A stretch of DNA of 64,000 nucleotides from JABFXX01 sp036489755 (GCA_036489755.1 DASXFD010000091.1:62001-126000), one strand, 5' to 3'. Numbered from the stretch's first letter, positions 42,581 through 52,827 are shown. Notes: generated by a model from the letters alone, not told the origin. A program made the numbers and translations.

Positions 42581-43384
42581 ATGATGGCTCTCGTGCGATT
42601 TGTTGTTGTCGCGCTCGCGCTGACCGCCTGCGGATTTTCGCCGGAGACCACGCAAGACGGAGCCACGCAGCCTGACGCGCCAGTCGCGCTCGATTCGCGC
42701 GGGCCGGCCGATGCGATGCCGGCGACCGTGCAGTTCGTGCAGTCGGCGACGGGATGGGCGGACCCGTGGAACAACGGCGGGTCGACGGTCGCGGCCACGT
42801 TCGCGGCGAACGTCGCGGCGGGCGACGTGATCGCGTTGTACGTCTCGTACGCGGGCGGCACGTCGATCGACACGATCACCGACACGCTCGGCAACACGTA
42901 CGCGGTCGTCGACACGATCGACGACAGCGACGATAGCCAGAAGGCGACGACGGCGTACGCGACGAGCGCCGGCGGCGGCGTCGGCATCGTGACGGTGACG
43001 TTCAAGGACAGCAAATGCTGCCGCGTCGTGATCGCGCACGAGCTCGCGGGCGCGGACCCGACATCGCCGCTCGATGGCTATTCGGGCCACGAGGACGGCT
43101 CGCCCGGCACGCAACCCGACGACGTCACGAGCGATTCGATGACGACCGCCGCCGATCGCGACTACATCTTCGCGGCGACCTCGAACGCGAGCAACGAAAG
43201 CGGCGAGACGATCACCGCCGGTACCGGGCTCTCGCTACGCGTCGACGACGTCGTGCCGAGCGGCAACCCGACCGTGTCGGAAGATCGGCAGCAGGCGACG
43301 CACGGCGCGACCACGTCGACGTTCACCTACTCGAAGAACGGTGCCGCGCTGACGATGCAGATGGCGTTCAAGCCGCCTACTTGA
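42581..43384 (+). CDS. Exported lipoprotein, unknown
   Basis: A 267-residue lipoprotein (VVVALALTACGFSPE). After a low-complexity linker, the mature part is beta rich: AATFAANVAAGDVIALYVSY, TITDTLGNTYAVVDTI and GIVTVTFKDSKCCRV look like a single jelly-roll or Ig-like sandwich. Proteins of this pattern occur in many copies in myxobacterium-like genomes; none has a known role. The gene end overlaps the end of the convergent membrane protein gene by eight bases. Confidence 0.65.
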   Translation: MMALVRFVVVALALTACGFSPETTQDGATQPDAPVALDSRGPADAMPATVQFVQSATGWADPWNNGGSTVAATFAANVAAGDVIALYVSYAGGTSIDTITDTLGNTYAVVDTIDDSDDSQKATTAYATSAGGGVGIVTVTFKDSKCCRVVIAHELAGADPTSPLDGYSGHEDGSPGTQPDDVTSDSMTTAADRDYIFAATSNASNESGETITAGTGLSLRVDDVVPSGNPTVSEDRQQATHGATTSTFTYSKNGAALTMQMAFKPPT

Positions 43385-44168
43385 CCTGCCAGATGTCTTC
43401 GAGCTCGGGTCCGCCGAACGGCTCGGGCACGACGCCTTCGGCCGCGAACACGTAGAGCGCGGCGCGATAGATCGCCTCGAGCGCGACCACGATCCCGATG
43501 AGGCACGCGGCGACCGCGAGCAGCACGAGCGCCGTGAACAGCGATTCGCCGAGTACGCGGATCAGCACGACCGCGATCACGATGATCGCGATCGCGAGCT
43601 GCGCGCCGACCACGCGCACGCCGACTTCCGACAGTGCTGTCTCGCCCCACGTGTTGCGGAACAGCTCGCCCGATCGTTTGAGGCTCGGGATGCAGCCGCG
43701 GCGCTCTTGCACCATCACGGGAATCGCCAAGTACGTGACGAGCGCCCACGCCGTACCGAATACTCTGCGCGCGAACCGCATCGCGAACCGCGAGGATCGG
43801 CCGAGCACGCCGAGCACGAAGCCGACCGGCGCGGTGACGAGCGCGAGCATGAAGACGGTGGGAAGCCGCGCGACGGCTGCGCCGAGCCCCGCGCCGATCG
43901 ACGGCTCGCGTCCGCGCAGTGCTTCGAGCGCCTGGCTGGTCAGCGCGACCGCGAAGAACACGCGGATGACCTCGAGCGTCGCGCCGATCGCGAGCAGGTG
44001 AGTCCACGGGATCTCGTTGTCGGTCACGCCGAGCAGCGGCACGATCACGAGCAGCGCCACGAGCGTCGCGACCATCTCCAAGATCGGAAACCACACCAGC
44101 CGGCGATGGCGCTGCAGCATGCGCCAGCTCGCCTTCGTGAGCGCGACGATCGCTTCGAATACGGTCAT
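43377..44168 (-). CDS. DUF6159-like membrane protein
   Basis: A 263-residue membrane protein with about six TM segments, of the family I recall as DUF6159. It begins TVFEAIVALTKASWRMLQRH, with hydrophobic stretches near 25-50, 60-80, 100-125, 135-155 and 195-240. The short loop PVMVQERRGCIPSLKRSGEL is characteristic. Function unknown. Its ATG overlaps the stop of the upstream GntR gene (ATGA at 44165-44168), so the regulator and the membrane protein are co-expressed. YtrA-type GntR regulators often control membrane transporter genes beside them, which fits this arrangement. Confidence 0.8.
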   Translation of the reverse strand: MTVFEAIVALTKASWRMLQRHRRLVWFPILEMVATLVALLVIVPLLGVTDNEIPWTHLLAIGATLEVIRVFFAVALTSQALEALRGREPSIGAGLGAAVARLPTVFMLALVTAPVGFVLGVLGRSSRFAMRFARRVFGTAWALVTYLAIPVMVQERRGCIPSLKRSGELFRNTWGETALSEVGVRVVGAQLAIAIIVIAVVLIRVLGESLFTALVLLAVAACLIGIVVALEAIYRAALYVFAAEGVVPEPFGGPELEDIWQVK

Positions 44169-44539
44169 GGAGTCACCTTCTTGAAGTAGCGCACGAGCTC
44201 GGGAGCGCCGATGCCGTGCTTCGCCGCCTCGGCCACGGCGCGATCGTAGATCGAGCGCAGCGCGCCCTGCTTGTCGGCGGGGGCGGGACGCTGATCGCTC
44301 GGAAACGTGCCACGGCCGCGCAGCGACACGATGTAACCGGCCTGATCGAGCTCCCGATAAGCGCGCGCGACCGTGTTCGGGTTGATCGCGAGCCGATCGG
44401 CGAGGTCGTGGATCGTCGGCAATTGCTCGTCGCGACGCAGCGCCCCGGACGCGAGCGCGGCGGTGATCGCGTCGTAGATCTGGCGGTAAACGGGCACGCC
44501 GCGGTCGTAGTCGATCGTCAGCCCGAGCGGCACATGCAC
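44165..44539 (-). CDS. GntR-family regulator, YtrA type
   Basis: A 124-residue GntR regulator of the short YtrA subfamily. The winged helix-turn-helix includes PVYRQIYDAITAALASGALR, LPTIHDLADRLAINPNTVAR and AYRELDQAGYIVSLRGRGTF. There is only a short two-helix C-terminus in place of an effector domain, as usual for YtrA. The longest start is a GTG at 44539; a GTG at 44533 lies six bases after CAAAAT and may be the leaderless start. It probably autoregulates its operon with the DUF6159 gene. The upstream 66 bases have an AT-rich core with TTGACT and ACTAGT. Confidence 0.88.
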   Translation of the reverse strand: MHVPLGLTIDYDRGVPVYRQIYDAITAALASGALRRDEQLPTIHDLADRLAINPNTVARAYRELDQAGYIVSLRGRGTFPSDQRPAPADKQGALRSIYDRAVAEAAKHGIGAPELVRYFKKVTP

Positions 44540-44593
44540 ATTTTGCTATTCAACTAGTAAAAGTCAAGCGCCCGCAGACTGCGGCGGTGCGCG

Positions 44594-44599
44594 TATGAT
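44594..44599 (+). promoter_or_regulatory. Probable -10 hexamer, leaderless start
   Basis: TATGAT ends six bases before the ATG at 44606. No ribosome binding site is present. Confidence 0.45.
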
Positions 44600-44605
44600 C
44601 GAACG

Positions 44606-45754
<1,149 letters not shown>

Positions 45755-47086
45755 TCAGAGCGCCTGCAGGAACGCGACGAGATCGGACTGATCTTGCGCG
45801 GTGAGCCCGATCGCGAAGCGCTGCTCGTAGAACGCGACGACCGCGGCGAGCGTCGCCGCCGAGCCGTCGTGAAAATACGGTGCGCGCATCGCGAGCGCGC
45901 GCAGCGTCGGCACCTTGAACTTGCTCATGTCGGCAAACGCGCCGGTGATCAGCGCGAGGCCCGGATCGGTCGTTTGCGCCGTCGCGCCGTCGGAGCTCCG
46001 CGCGAACGTGTAGAGCGGGAGGTCGGGCGTGCGACGCGATGCGGCCGCGACGCCGGTGGCGGCGTACATCGCGTTCGCATTGCCGCCCGCGGCCGGGTTG
46101 TCGTGACACGTCGCGCACGTGCCCTGCTGATCGGCAATCCCGGCGACGCCGCTGATCGCGAACGCGCGCGTTTCGAAGATCTGCTCGCCGCGCGCGATCG
46201 AGGCCTGTGCCGGCGATGCCGAGCCATTCCACGTCGCGTACAGCGCGAGCACCGGCCCGCTCTTCGGCGTGGTCGCGATCTGCGACAACGCGAGCGGACC
46301 GCCGGTCGCGCCGCTGCCATCGAGCGCACCGGCGGCGGTGTCGTAGCTCTGCGCCGTCGACGTCTCGCTCTCGAACTCGACGATCGCGGCCATCTGATCC
46401 GGATCGATCGACGTCGCCTGCGCGTGGCCCTGCGTCGCATCCGAGGCTTGCGACGTCAGCGACGCCTCGCGGCCGTCCCACATGATGCTCGTCAGAAATC
46501 GCAGGTTCGTCGCCGGCAGCGGCCTGCGAAACAGCGACAGCTCGGCCGCGCTCGCGAAGCCGTACGGATCGTCGACGGCGGCGAGCGTGAAGTCGGCGCC
46601 CGCGGGCATCGCGATGCCGATGCGCAGCACGGCGCGCGACAGCAGCATGCTGTACGCCGACTGCATCGCGGCGAGCGTCGAGACGTCGGCGTACGGCGAG
46701 TTGGTGCCGTCGACGGTGCGAAAGATCGGATCCGTGCCGGCCGTCGCTTGAAAGCGCGCCTGCACGTCGGCGGGCGTGAACGACCAGCCCTCGGCTTGCA
46801 CGTGACACGTGGCGCAGCTGCGCCCATTCGTGCCGAGCGACGTGGAGAACAAGCTCGCCGACGCCGAGCCGAGCACGCTGTCGCCGTAGCCGGTCGGATC
46901 GGGCGAGCCCACCGGCGGAGGCGGCGGCATTGCCGAACCCGCGTCCACGGCGCCATCGGCCGGGGCGATCGGCGACGACGCATCGGGCGCGGTGGGCGTC
47001 GCTGCATCAACACCCGCTCGGTCCTGCGCGTGCGGTGTGCAGGACACCAGTGCCAGCGCGGCGGCGGCCGTCTGGATTCCTCGCAT
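45755..47086 (-). CDS. Di-haem cytochrome c peroxidase/MauG-like lipoprotein
   Basis: A 443-residue exported protein (AAAALALVSCTPHAQD, a lipoprotein signal). Two haem-binding motifs are present: SCATCHVQ (C91, C94, H95) and TCATCHDN (C324, C327, H328). The mature protein keeps the CcpA/MauG-type layout, with FKVPTLRALAMRAPYFHDGS near the C-terminus, the usual sixth-ligand region. These enzymes reduce hydrogen peroxide or modify proteins using c-type haem. It is divergent from a cupredoxin gene, a possible electron donor. The ATG at 47086 begins the signal peptide; no ribosome binding site is seen. Confidence 0.88.
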   Translation of the reverse strand: MRGIQTAAAALALVSCTPHAQDRAGVDAATPTAPDASSPIAPADGAVDAGSAMPPPPPVGSPDPTGYGDSVLGSASASLFSTSLGTNGRSCATCHVQAEGWSFTPADVQARFQATAGTDPIFRTVDGTNSPYADVSTLAAMQSAYSMLLSRAVLRIGIAMPAGADFTLAAVDDPYGFASAAELSLFRRPLPATNLRFLTSIMWDGREASLTSQASDATQGHAQATSIDPDQMAAIVEFESETSTAQSYDTAAGALDGSGATGGPLALSQIATTPKSGPVLALYATWNGSASPAQASIARGEQIFETRAFAISGVAGIADQQGTCATCHDNPAAGGNANAMYAATGVAAASRRTPDLPLYTFARSSDGATAQTTDPGLALITGAFADMSKFKVPTLRALAMRAPYFHDGSAATLAAVVAFYEQRFAIGLTAQDQSDLVAFLQAL

Positions 47087-47218
47087 GCGTTCGAGCAAAG
47101 CAAGCGACGTACCGGTAACAACCGAGCCGTGGCGCTCGCCGGCGGCGACGCAACAAGCGTTCACACCTGAGCGGCATTTCGGAATGCGACTCGCGACGCG
47201 ACGTATCCTCTGTGGACC

Positions 47219-47698
47219 ATGACTCGTTGCCTCGTTCTCGTCGTCGCTCTGGTCGCGTGCAGCAGTGACAACAATCGCGCGACCGATGCGCCGCACGCTG
47301 CGATCGATAGCCGGATGGCCGACGCGGCGCGAGGTTCCGGATCGGGCTCGGGCTCGGGCTCGGGTTCCGGATCGGGATCGGCGGCTTCGACCGTGATCGT
47401 CGTGCCGAATTGCACGAACGTCGCCGCGGGCGACATCGGCGCGACCATCGGGACGACCGAGAGCGACACGTTCTCGCCGGCGACCGCGACGATCACGGCC
47501 GGCCAGTACGTGAAGTTTACGACGACCGGCGATCACAACTTCCAGAACCAGCCGGGTGCGGCAGGGTCGGCCACGTTCGTCTCGGGCGCGCCGGGCTCGC
47601 AAACCACGTGCTTGCAGTTCACCGTCGCGGGCTCGTATCCGTTCGAATGTGTCGTCCACGCGTCGATGGGCATGACCGGCACCCTGACCGTGAACTGA
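47219..47698 (+). CDS. Cupredoxin-like lipoprotein
   Basis: A 159-residue lipoprotein (VLVVALVACSSDN). A low-complexity Gly-Ser linker (about 39-54) precedes a plastocyanin-like domain. The type 1 copper ligands are all visible: H106 in GDHNFQ, C144 and H147 in PFECVVH, and a methionine at 150 or 152 in ASMGM. Such proteins carry single electrons in the periplasm or at the cell surface. The gene is divergent from the di-haem peroxidase with 132 bases between, so an electron-transfer pair is likely. TATCCT lies nine bases before the ATG. Confidence 0.85.
   Translation: MTRCLVLVVALVACSSDNNRATDAPHAAIDSRMADAARGSGSGSGSGSGSGSGSAASTVIVVPNCTNVAAGDIGATIGTTESDTFSPATATITAGQYVKFTTTGDHNFQNQPGAAGSATFVSGAPGSQTTCLQFTVAGSYPFECVVHASMGMTGTLTVN
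47333..47380 (+). repeat. Gly-Ser coding repeat
   Basis: Eight Gly-Ser dipeptides are encoded by near-identical six-base units (GGCTCG, GGATCG, GGTTCC), forming a flexible tether between the lipid anchor and the cupredoxin domain. Confidence 0.75.
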
Positions 47699-47734
47699 GT
47701 TGCATCCGCGCCTGCGGCCGCGCATCACTAATAG

Positions 47735-49204
47735 ATGGTGAGGCGCGTGCTCCGCATCGTTGGGTGGCTGATCCGCAAGACGCTCTACGTCACGTGGGTC
47801 GCGCTGATGATCGCGACGCCGCTGGTCGGCTTCTGGCTCGCATCGTCGCTCGCCGCGTTCGACAACGCCTCGCAGTGGATCGCGCTCGCGGTCGGCCTGT
47901 TGTTGTTTCCGATCGTGCCGGTCGGCTGGGAGCTGTTCTCCGCGTGGCGTCGTGCGCGGCGCGGCGCGACGAACAAGCCGATCCTGACGCGGCTCGATCG
48001 GCTCGTACTGCGCACGCTGCTCGTCAACGGCGCATTCCTCGGCGCGATGATGTGGCGCGCGCCGCACACGGCGTTTCGCGCGCTCGCCGTGCGGGGCGAC
48101 TGGATGCTCGACGGCTACGACGGCGAGCTCGCGAGCCAGGCGCGCGGCGTCCTGCTGTCGTTCGCCGATCGCTTCGAGCATCGCGTGCACGACGCCGGCG
48201 ACGCGACGACGTACGGCACGAGCACGGCGCCGCCGCCCGAGCCGCAGCCCGGCGCGACGATCTACGACCTCGCGCGGCCGATCCAGCCGAAAGATCCGAA
48301 CGGCTGGCCGCTGCCGGCCGAGCCCGACGCGCTCGTCACCGCGATTCCCGATTCCGCACAGACGAGCGTCGCGGCCGTCGGCAAGTTCTTCGCCGAGCGG
48401 ATCTCCGACAAGCGCATGCTCGCCAAGGCGCTGCACGATTACGTCGTGCTCCGCCTGCACTACGACACGCCGACGTCGCTCTTGACCGGAGCGGCGCTCG
48501 CGACTCGCCCGTCGCAACAAGCCGACGACGTGTTCGCGGCACGCACCGGCGTGTGCGAAGGCTACGCGCGCCTCATGCAGGCGCTCGGTCAGGCCGCCGG
48601 CCTCGAGATGGCGTACATCACCGGCTATATTCGCGACGCGCATCGCAACGCAGGCGCCGCCACCACCGACGACGCGATCAAAGCGGCGCTCGAAGGCAAC
48701 CTGCACGCGTGGAACGCCGTGAAGATCGACGGCCAGTGGCTGTTCGTCGACGCGACATGGGACGATCCGGCCAGCGACGACGGCACGCAGACGTTGAGCG
48801 AGACGTATCTGTTCACGCCGCCGCGCTGGTTCGGGCTCGATCACCATCCGATGGAAGACGCGTGGCAGCTCCTGCCAAATCCGATCGGCATCGGCGACTT
48901 CTCGCGCCAGCCGCTGCTGTCACCGACCATCGGCGAGCTCGGGCTCGTGCTCGAGGAACCGAACCGCTCGCAGGTCACCGCCGACAACGGCGCCGTGCAC
49001 CTAGAGATCGGCAACCCGTTCGGCGCGGGAGTCGTCGCGCAGATCGTCGGCGGCGAAGCGTGCGGCGATCGCGCCCACGACGTACGGGTCGAGCTCGCGT
49101 GCATCGTGCCGCCGGGCCAGCACGAGATCGAGCTGTTCGGCGCGAAGGACGCCGCCGCGCACACGTATCAATACGTCGGCTCGATCATGGTCAACGATCG
49201 CTGA
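47735..49204 (+). CDS. Membrane-anchored transglutaminase-like protein
   Basis: A 489-residue protein with two N-terminal TM helices (about 16-40 and 45-70). The transglutaminase-like domain (about 205-350) keeps the catalytic triad: C274 in TGVCEGYARL, H324 in GNLHAWNAVKI and D339 in FVDATWDD. This is the Cys-His-Asp fold of transglutaminase/protease-like enzymes; many bacterial members are proteases or peptidoglycan/peptide-crosslinking enzymes. The C-terminal region (350-489) is beta rich and unassigned. The catalytic domain is probably periplasmic. Two start codons are near 47735; the ATG used here gives the first TM helix. Confidence 0.85.
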   Translation: MVRRVLRIVGWLIRKTLYVTWVALMIATPLVGFWLASSLAAFDNASQWIALAVGLLLFPIVPVGWELFSAWRRARRGATNKPILTRLDRLVLRTLLVNGAFLGAMMWRAPHTAFRALAVRGDWMLDGYDGELASQARGVLLSFADRFEHRVHDAGDATTYGTSTAPPPEPQPGATIYDLARPIQPKDPNGWPLPAEPDALVTAIPDSAQTSVAAVGKFFAERISDKRMLAKALHDYVVLRLHYDTPTSLLTGAALATRPSQQADDVFAARTGVCEGYARLMQALGQAAGLEMAYITGYIRDAHRNAGAATTDDAIKAALEGNLHAWNAVKIDGQWLFVDATWDDPASDDGTQTLSETYLFTPPRWFGLDHHPMEDAWQLLPNPIGIGDFSRQPLLSPTIGELGLVLEEPNRSQVTADNGAVHLEIGNPFGAGVVAQIVGGEACGDRAHDVRVELACIVPPGQHEIELFGAKDAAAHTYQYVGSIMVNDR

Positions 49205-49250
49205 CGTGGCTCGGCTACGTGCTCGTCGACCACCGCACGTGATCTCTGGC

Positions 49251-49580
49251 CTAGCGACGCCGTGGGTTCGCCGGGATCGAGCTGAGCGCGGGAATCGGCC
49301 CGCCGCTGTTGCGGTCGAGCACGCCGGTGGTGTTGCCGGCCTGGACGAACCCACTCGCGAGCGAGTCGCCGACGCCGTGGCCCTGGCGCATCGAGCCCGC
49401 GAACTCGGAGACGCCGCGGCCGAGCGCGAACGGCGCGGCGGCAACCATCGAGCCCGCGGCGGTCGTGTAGCGCGACGCGTCCTCGACGAAGCCCCAGAAA
49501 CCACCCTCGCCGCCGGCGACGGCGGCGAGTTGATCGAGGTCGATGTTCAGGAAGGTTTCGGTCGCAAAGTTCTTCGTCAT
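49251..49580 (-). CDS. Double-glycine-leader peptide precursor
   Basis: A 109-residue peptide with a leader of about 24 residues ending LNIDLDQLAAVAGG, the GG-leader pattern for C39-type ABC exporters. The mature part is glycine rich and without cysteine (EGGFWGFVEDASRY, AGSMVAAAPFALGRGVSEFA), like a hydrophobic class II bacteriocin, with a tail of arginines. The ATG at 49580 has a GGAG eight bases upstream, which decides the start. No exporter or immunity gene is adjacent. It is the second GG-leader gene in the window; the leaders share DL(D/S)xLDxL spacing. Confidence 0.65.
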   Translation of the reverse strand: MTKNFATETFLNIDLDQLAAVAGGEGGFWGFVEDASRYTTAAGSMVAAAPFALGRGVSEFAGSMRQGHGVGDSLASGFVQAGNTTGVLDRNSGGPIPALSSIPANPRRR

Positions 49581-49937
49581 GACACGTTCTCCGGTTGGTT
49601 GGTTGAAGTCTGCTTGCGACTTCCCCACGTGCAGCCGATGTGCCGGTGCGACCACGCCGCGACGATGCGACGTTATGGCGTCGCAGGCGGTGATGCGTGC
49701 AGCCCGAACTAAACGAAGTGCTGCACGGACGTGACGATGCCCGACAACGGGCGAGTAGATGCCGAGTCATTCAGCACGCTGCGTGCCACGGCTCCGGCGA
49801 TGATCATTCGCGCACTTGACCACCGGTGCTCGTCAACCCGAGGTTGCGGCGTTGCGTACACTGGCTCCAGTCGACAAGTACGAGCGGGGCAGCGTTCTGG
49901 ATCGGACCTTTTTGTCGGCCCAGGCGTCTGAACGTTC
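49581..49937. other. Intergenic stretch of 357 bases
   Basis: No convincing gene. An inverted repeat, TGCGACG-TTATGG-CGTCGCA, lies at 49666-49685 and may be an operator or terminator hairpin. The region separates the GG-leader gene from a divergent lipoprotein gene and probably holds both promoters. Confidence 0.45.
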
Positions 49938-52187
49938 ATGCGCATCTTGATGGTGCTCGCGGTCCTGTCGGCATGCACGCGTGCGACGCCCGCGGACGCG
50001 CAACCCACGCCCACGCCCGCCGTCGCGCCGGCCGTCGCGCCGGTGCCGCCGACCCCGACCATGCCGCCGATCGCCACGCCGCCATATCCCGAGCCGCCGC
50101 AGCAGCACGCCGCGTGGACGCCGCCGACGTCGAAGCTGCCGCCGGCGGTGACCGCGGCCGCCGTGAAGTTGTTCGATCAAGGTCTCGCCGATCCGCGCGG
50201 CTGCGACTATCGCGAGATCGAAGTCGACGTCGGCGAGCCGTGGCAGGGCGTAGCGTCGCCGTTCAAGACGCACGGCTGGGTGCTGCCGGGCACGCAGTTC
50301 GCGGTCGCGTGGAACGGCCTCGTTTATCGCACGCGCTCGATCGGTGCGCCGGCCGACGTCGCCAAGGACGTGCGTGCGATCCTCGCCGCCGACGAGGCTG
50401 CACGTCGGCAATCCGAGAAGGACAACCCGGGGTCCGGCTACCAGCGCTTTCCGGCGGCGGGCGAGGGCTACGCCGTCGCGACCGAGACCGTGACCGCGAT
50501 GAAGGCGGTCGTGCTGCTGAGGCTCGGCCAGCCCGCGCTCGCCGAGAAGATCTGGAAGACCGCGGTCGAGAACCGGCAGATCGATCCGTACGCGGCGCTC
50601 GCCGACGACTGGCTGTGGGCGATGTTCGAGCGCGGCATCACGGCGCACATGCGAGGCGACGTCGCGCTCGCGATCGAGAGCTGGCGGCGGCTGCCCGCGC
50701 TCGCGAAGGCGATGCCCGCGCCGGATCCGAACACGCGCGGCCCGGACTTTCTCAGCGACATCGATCAACTCCTCGCCGACGAGCAGCGTCGCGCGGCGGC
50801 GCCGGAGCCTCCGCTCGATCTCGTCAAGCTCGCGTCGCGGCCGCAGACCGAGCGCATCGGGCGATTGATCGCCGCGCTCGATCAAGTCGCGGCGCGGCAG
50901 ATGGGCCAGCCCGGCGGCGTCGCGCTCGGCGAGGATCCGATCATTCAAGCGCTGATCAAGGAAGGCGATCCCGCGGTCGAGCCGCTGATCACCGCGTTCG
51001 AGACCGACCACCGGCGCACGCGCTCGGTGCAGTTCTGGCGCGACTTCGCGCGGCAACGCGACGTGTTGTTCGTCTACGAAGCCGCGTACGTCGCGCTGTC
51101 GGGCGTGCTCGACATGTCGTTCTTCACGCCGGTGTCGACGGGCGACAACCTCACCGCACGCGGCACCGCCGGGCGGCTCGAGGTCGGCACGGAGCTGCTC
51201 GCGTACTGGAAGCAATGGAAAGGCGTGCCGCTGGCCGAACGCCAGTACCGGATGTTCGCCGACGACAAGCTCGGTGCCGAAAAGTGGCTGACCGCGGCCG
51301 CGCAGATCACGCAGCCGACGAACGTCACGACGGTGCCGTCGAGCAGCATCGATCGATGGGTCGAGACCACGCCGCTGCCGGCCGGCGCCAAGCCGGCGCT
51401 TCGCGGCGAGGCGCTGCGCACGAAGCGATCGCCGAGCGTGACCGCGCTGTTCTTGCGCCGGCTGCCCGCGATGTCGGGCTGGCGCCAGCAAACCGCGTTG
51501 CTCGAATCGTTCGCGGCGTGGGATCCGGCGGCCGCGAAGCCCGAGCTCGCGAAGGCGGTGCGCGCGCTGATCGCAAACTGGGTGACCAGCGGCGGCACCG
51601 GCGACAAGCCGTACATCGGCGCCGCGATCGCCGAGCTGACGACTGCGCGCGCCGATGCCCGCGATCCGGCCGCGCTCGCCGATTACGCGGGCTGGATCGC
51701 GACGACCTCACCGAGCGACGCCGACATCGACGCGGTCGCGTGGTTCGCGCCGATGATCGCGCACCCGAAAGATCCCGCGATCGCGGCCGCGGCGCGCACG
51801 CTGTTCACCACATCGCCGTGGGTGCCGCTGCTGTCGAAGAAGGGCTCGTACTACATGCTCGACGTGATCGGATCGGATCTCGTTCACGTGCCCGCATTCC
51901 GCGATTATTTGATCGGCCAGCTCGGCAATCGCGACAAGCTCGGCACCGTGCGCATGCGTCGAGGCGACATCGACGTCCAGACCGACGGCTTTCAGCAATC
52001 GCAAGGGGTCGATGCCAAGGATCCGCTGGTGCCGAAAGAAGGCGCGATCGAGACGCTGCGTTACGCCGATCAGATCGCCGACTCGGTGTCGTCGCGCGAC
52101 GGCGCCCCGAAGTTTCGCCGCTACTGGCCGGTCGCCGAACGCGACAAGGCGATCGCCGCGATCGCCGCGTGGCTGCGCACGCAGTAG
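49938..52187 (+). CDS. Large lipoprotein with HEAT-like helical repeats
   Basis: A 749-residue lipoprotein (LMVLAVLSACTRA). A Pro-rich linker (about 20-65) is followed by an all-helical protein with HEAT/TPR-like pairs, for example AVVLLRLGQPALAEKIWKTA, AHMRGDVALAIESWRRLPAL and PLITAFETDHRRTRSVQFWR. The C-terminal third has further alpha-repeat segments (WLTAAAQITQ, ALADYAGWIA). No enzymatic motif is seen. Proteins of this kind in myxobacteria are usually periplasmic scaffolds; the role is unknown. Confidence 0.62.
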   Translation: MRILMVLAVLSACTRATPADAQPTPTPAVAPAVAPVPPTPTMPPIATPPYPEPPQQHAAWTPPTSKLPPAVTAAAVKLFDQGLADPRGCDYREIEVDVGEPWQGVASPFKTHGWVLPGTQFAVAWNGLVYRTRSIGAPADVAKDVRAILAADEAARRQSEKDNPGSGYQRFPAAGEGYAVATETVTAMKAVVLLRLGQPALAEKIWKTAVENRQIDPYAALADDWLWAMFERGITAHMRGDVALAIESWRRLPALAKAMPAPDPNTRGPDFLSDIDQLLADEQRRAAAPEPPLDLVKLASRPQTERIGRLIAALDQVAARQMGQPGGVALGEDPIIQALIKEGDPAVEPLITAFETDHRRTRSVQFWRDFARQRDVLFVYEAAYVALSGVLDMSFFTPVSTGDNLTARGTAGRLEVGTELLAYWKQWKGVPLAERQYRMFADDKLGAEKWLTAAAQITQPTNVTTVPSSSIDRWVETTPLPAGAKPALRGEALRTKRSPSVTALFLRRLPAMSGWRQQTALLESFAAWDPAAAKPELAKAVRALIANWVTSGGTGDKPYIGAAIAELTTARADARDPAALADYAGWIATTSPSDADIDAVAWFAPMIAHPKDPAIAAAARTLFTTSPWVPLLSKKGSYYMLDVIGSDLVHVPAFRDYLIGQLGNRDKLGTVRMRRGDIDVQTDGFQQSQGVDAKDPLVPKEGAIETLRYADQIADSVSSRDGAPKFRRYWPVAERDKAIAAIAAWLRTQ

Positions 52188-52223
52188 GGACAGCTTTCGG
52201 CAGTTGCGGTGTTACCGCGCCTG

Positions 52224-52737
52224 ATGGCCCGACTCTTGGTCGTGTGGAACGCCGCGGTGACCTGCGGGCTCGCCGTGGTCGTGTGCAGGCAGCTCGTCGA
52301 GCCGGCGGCCGCGGCGCCGCGCGTGATGAAATTCGACGAGCTCGACGCCCAGCGCATCAACATCGTCGAGCCCGACGGCAAGCCGCGCATGATCCTCGCG
52401 AGCGCCGCGCGCTATCCCGGCGTGTTCTGGGACGGCAAGGAGTATCCGCATCCCGGCCGCACGAAAGGCGGCCTCCTCTACTTCAACGAACGACGGCACC
52501 GAAGCCGGCGCCGCGCGCGCCGCGGCCGAGCAGCATGCGCAAGCCGTCGCGAACGAGATGGGCGACTCGGCGGTGCGGCTGTTCGCCGGCAAACGGCAAG
52601 ACGACGCGATGCTCGAGCTCTATGACAAGCACGGCGTGCCGCGCTCGCGCCTGCAAGTCGACGGCGCGGGCGCGCCGAGCTTGGAATTTCTCGACGCGAG
52701 CGGCAAGCCGACTGCTCGCCTGCCCGCGAAGAGATGA
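52224..52737 (+). pseudogene. Frameshifted exported protein gene
   Basis: The N-terminal frame encodes a TM/signal-like start (MARLLVVWNAAVTCGLAVVV) and continues with LDAQRINIVEPDGKPRMILA, a beta-strand pattern of a known small family, up to LLYFNE near 52490. After that, another frame continues sensibly with DGTEAG..., RLFAGKRQDDAMLELYDKHG and LEFLDASGKPTARLPAKR, ending in TGA at 52737. One extra base at about 52488-52493 would explain the shift. The middle also looks shorter than in relatives I recall. It is either a real pseudogene or a single-base sequence error. Confidence 0.6.
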
Positions 52738-52827
52738 CACAGGTGTGCGCTGGCGCTCGTCGGCCGTCGACAAAACGTTCGCGATCAGCGCAGCCAACCC
52801 GCGACGTTTCCGGCATGGTTATAAGAA

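Noticed and set aside
45755..48847. 1030-codon minus-strand frame
   Set aside because: Only the last 443 codons make sense (di-haem peroxidase). The upstream part is antisense to the cupredoxin and transglutaminase genes.
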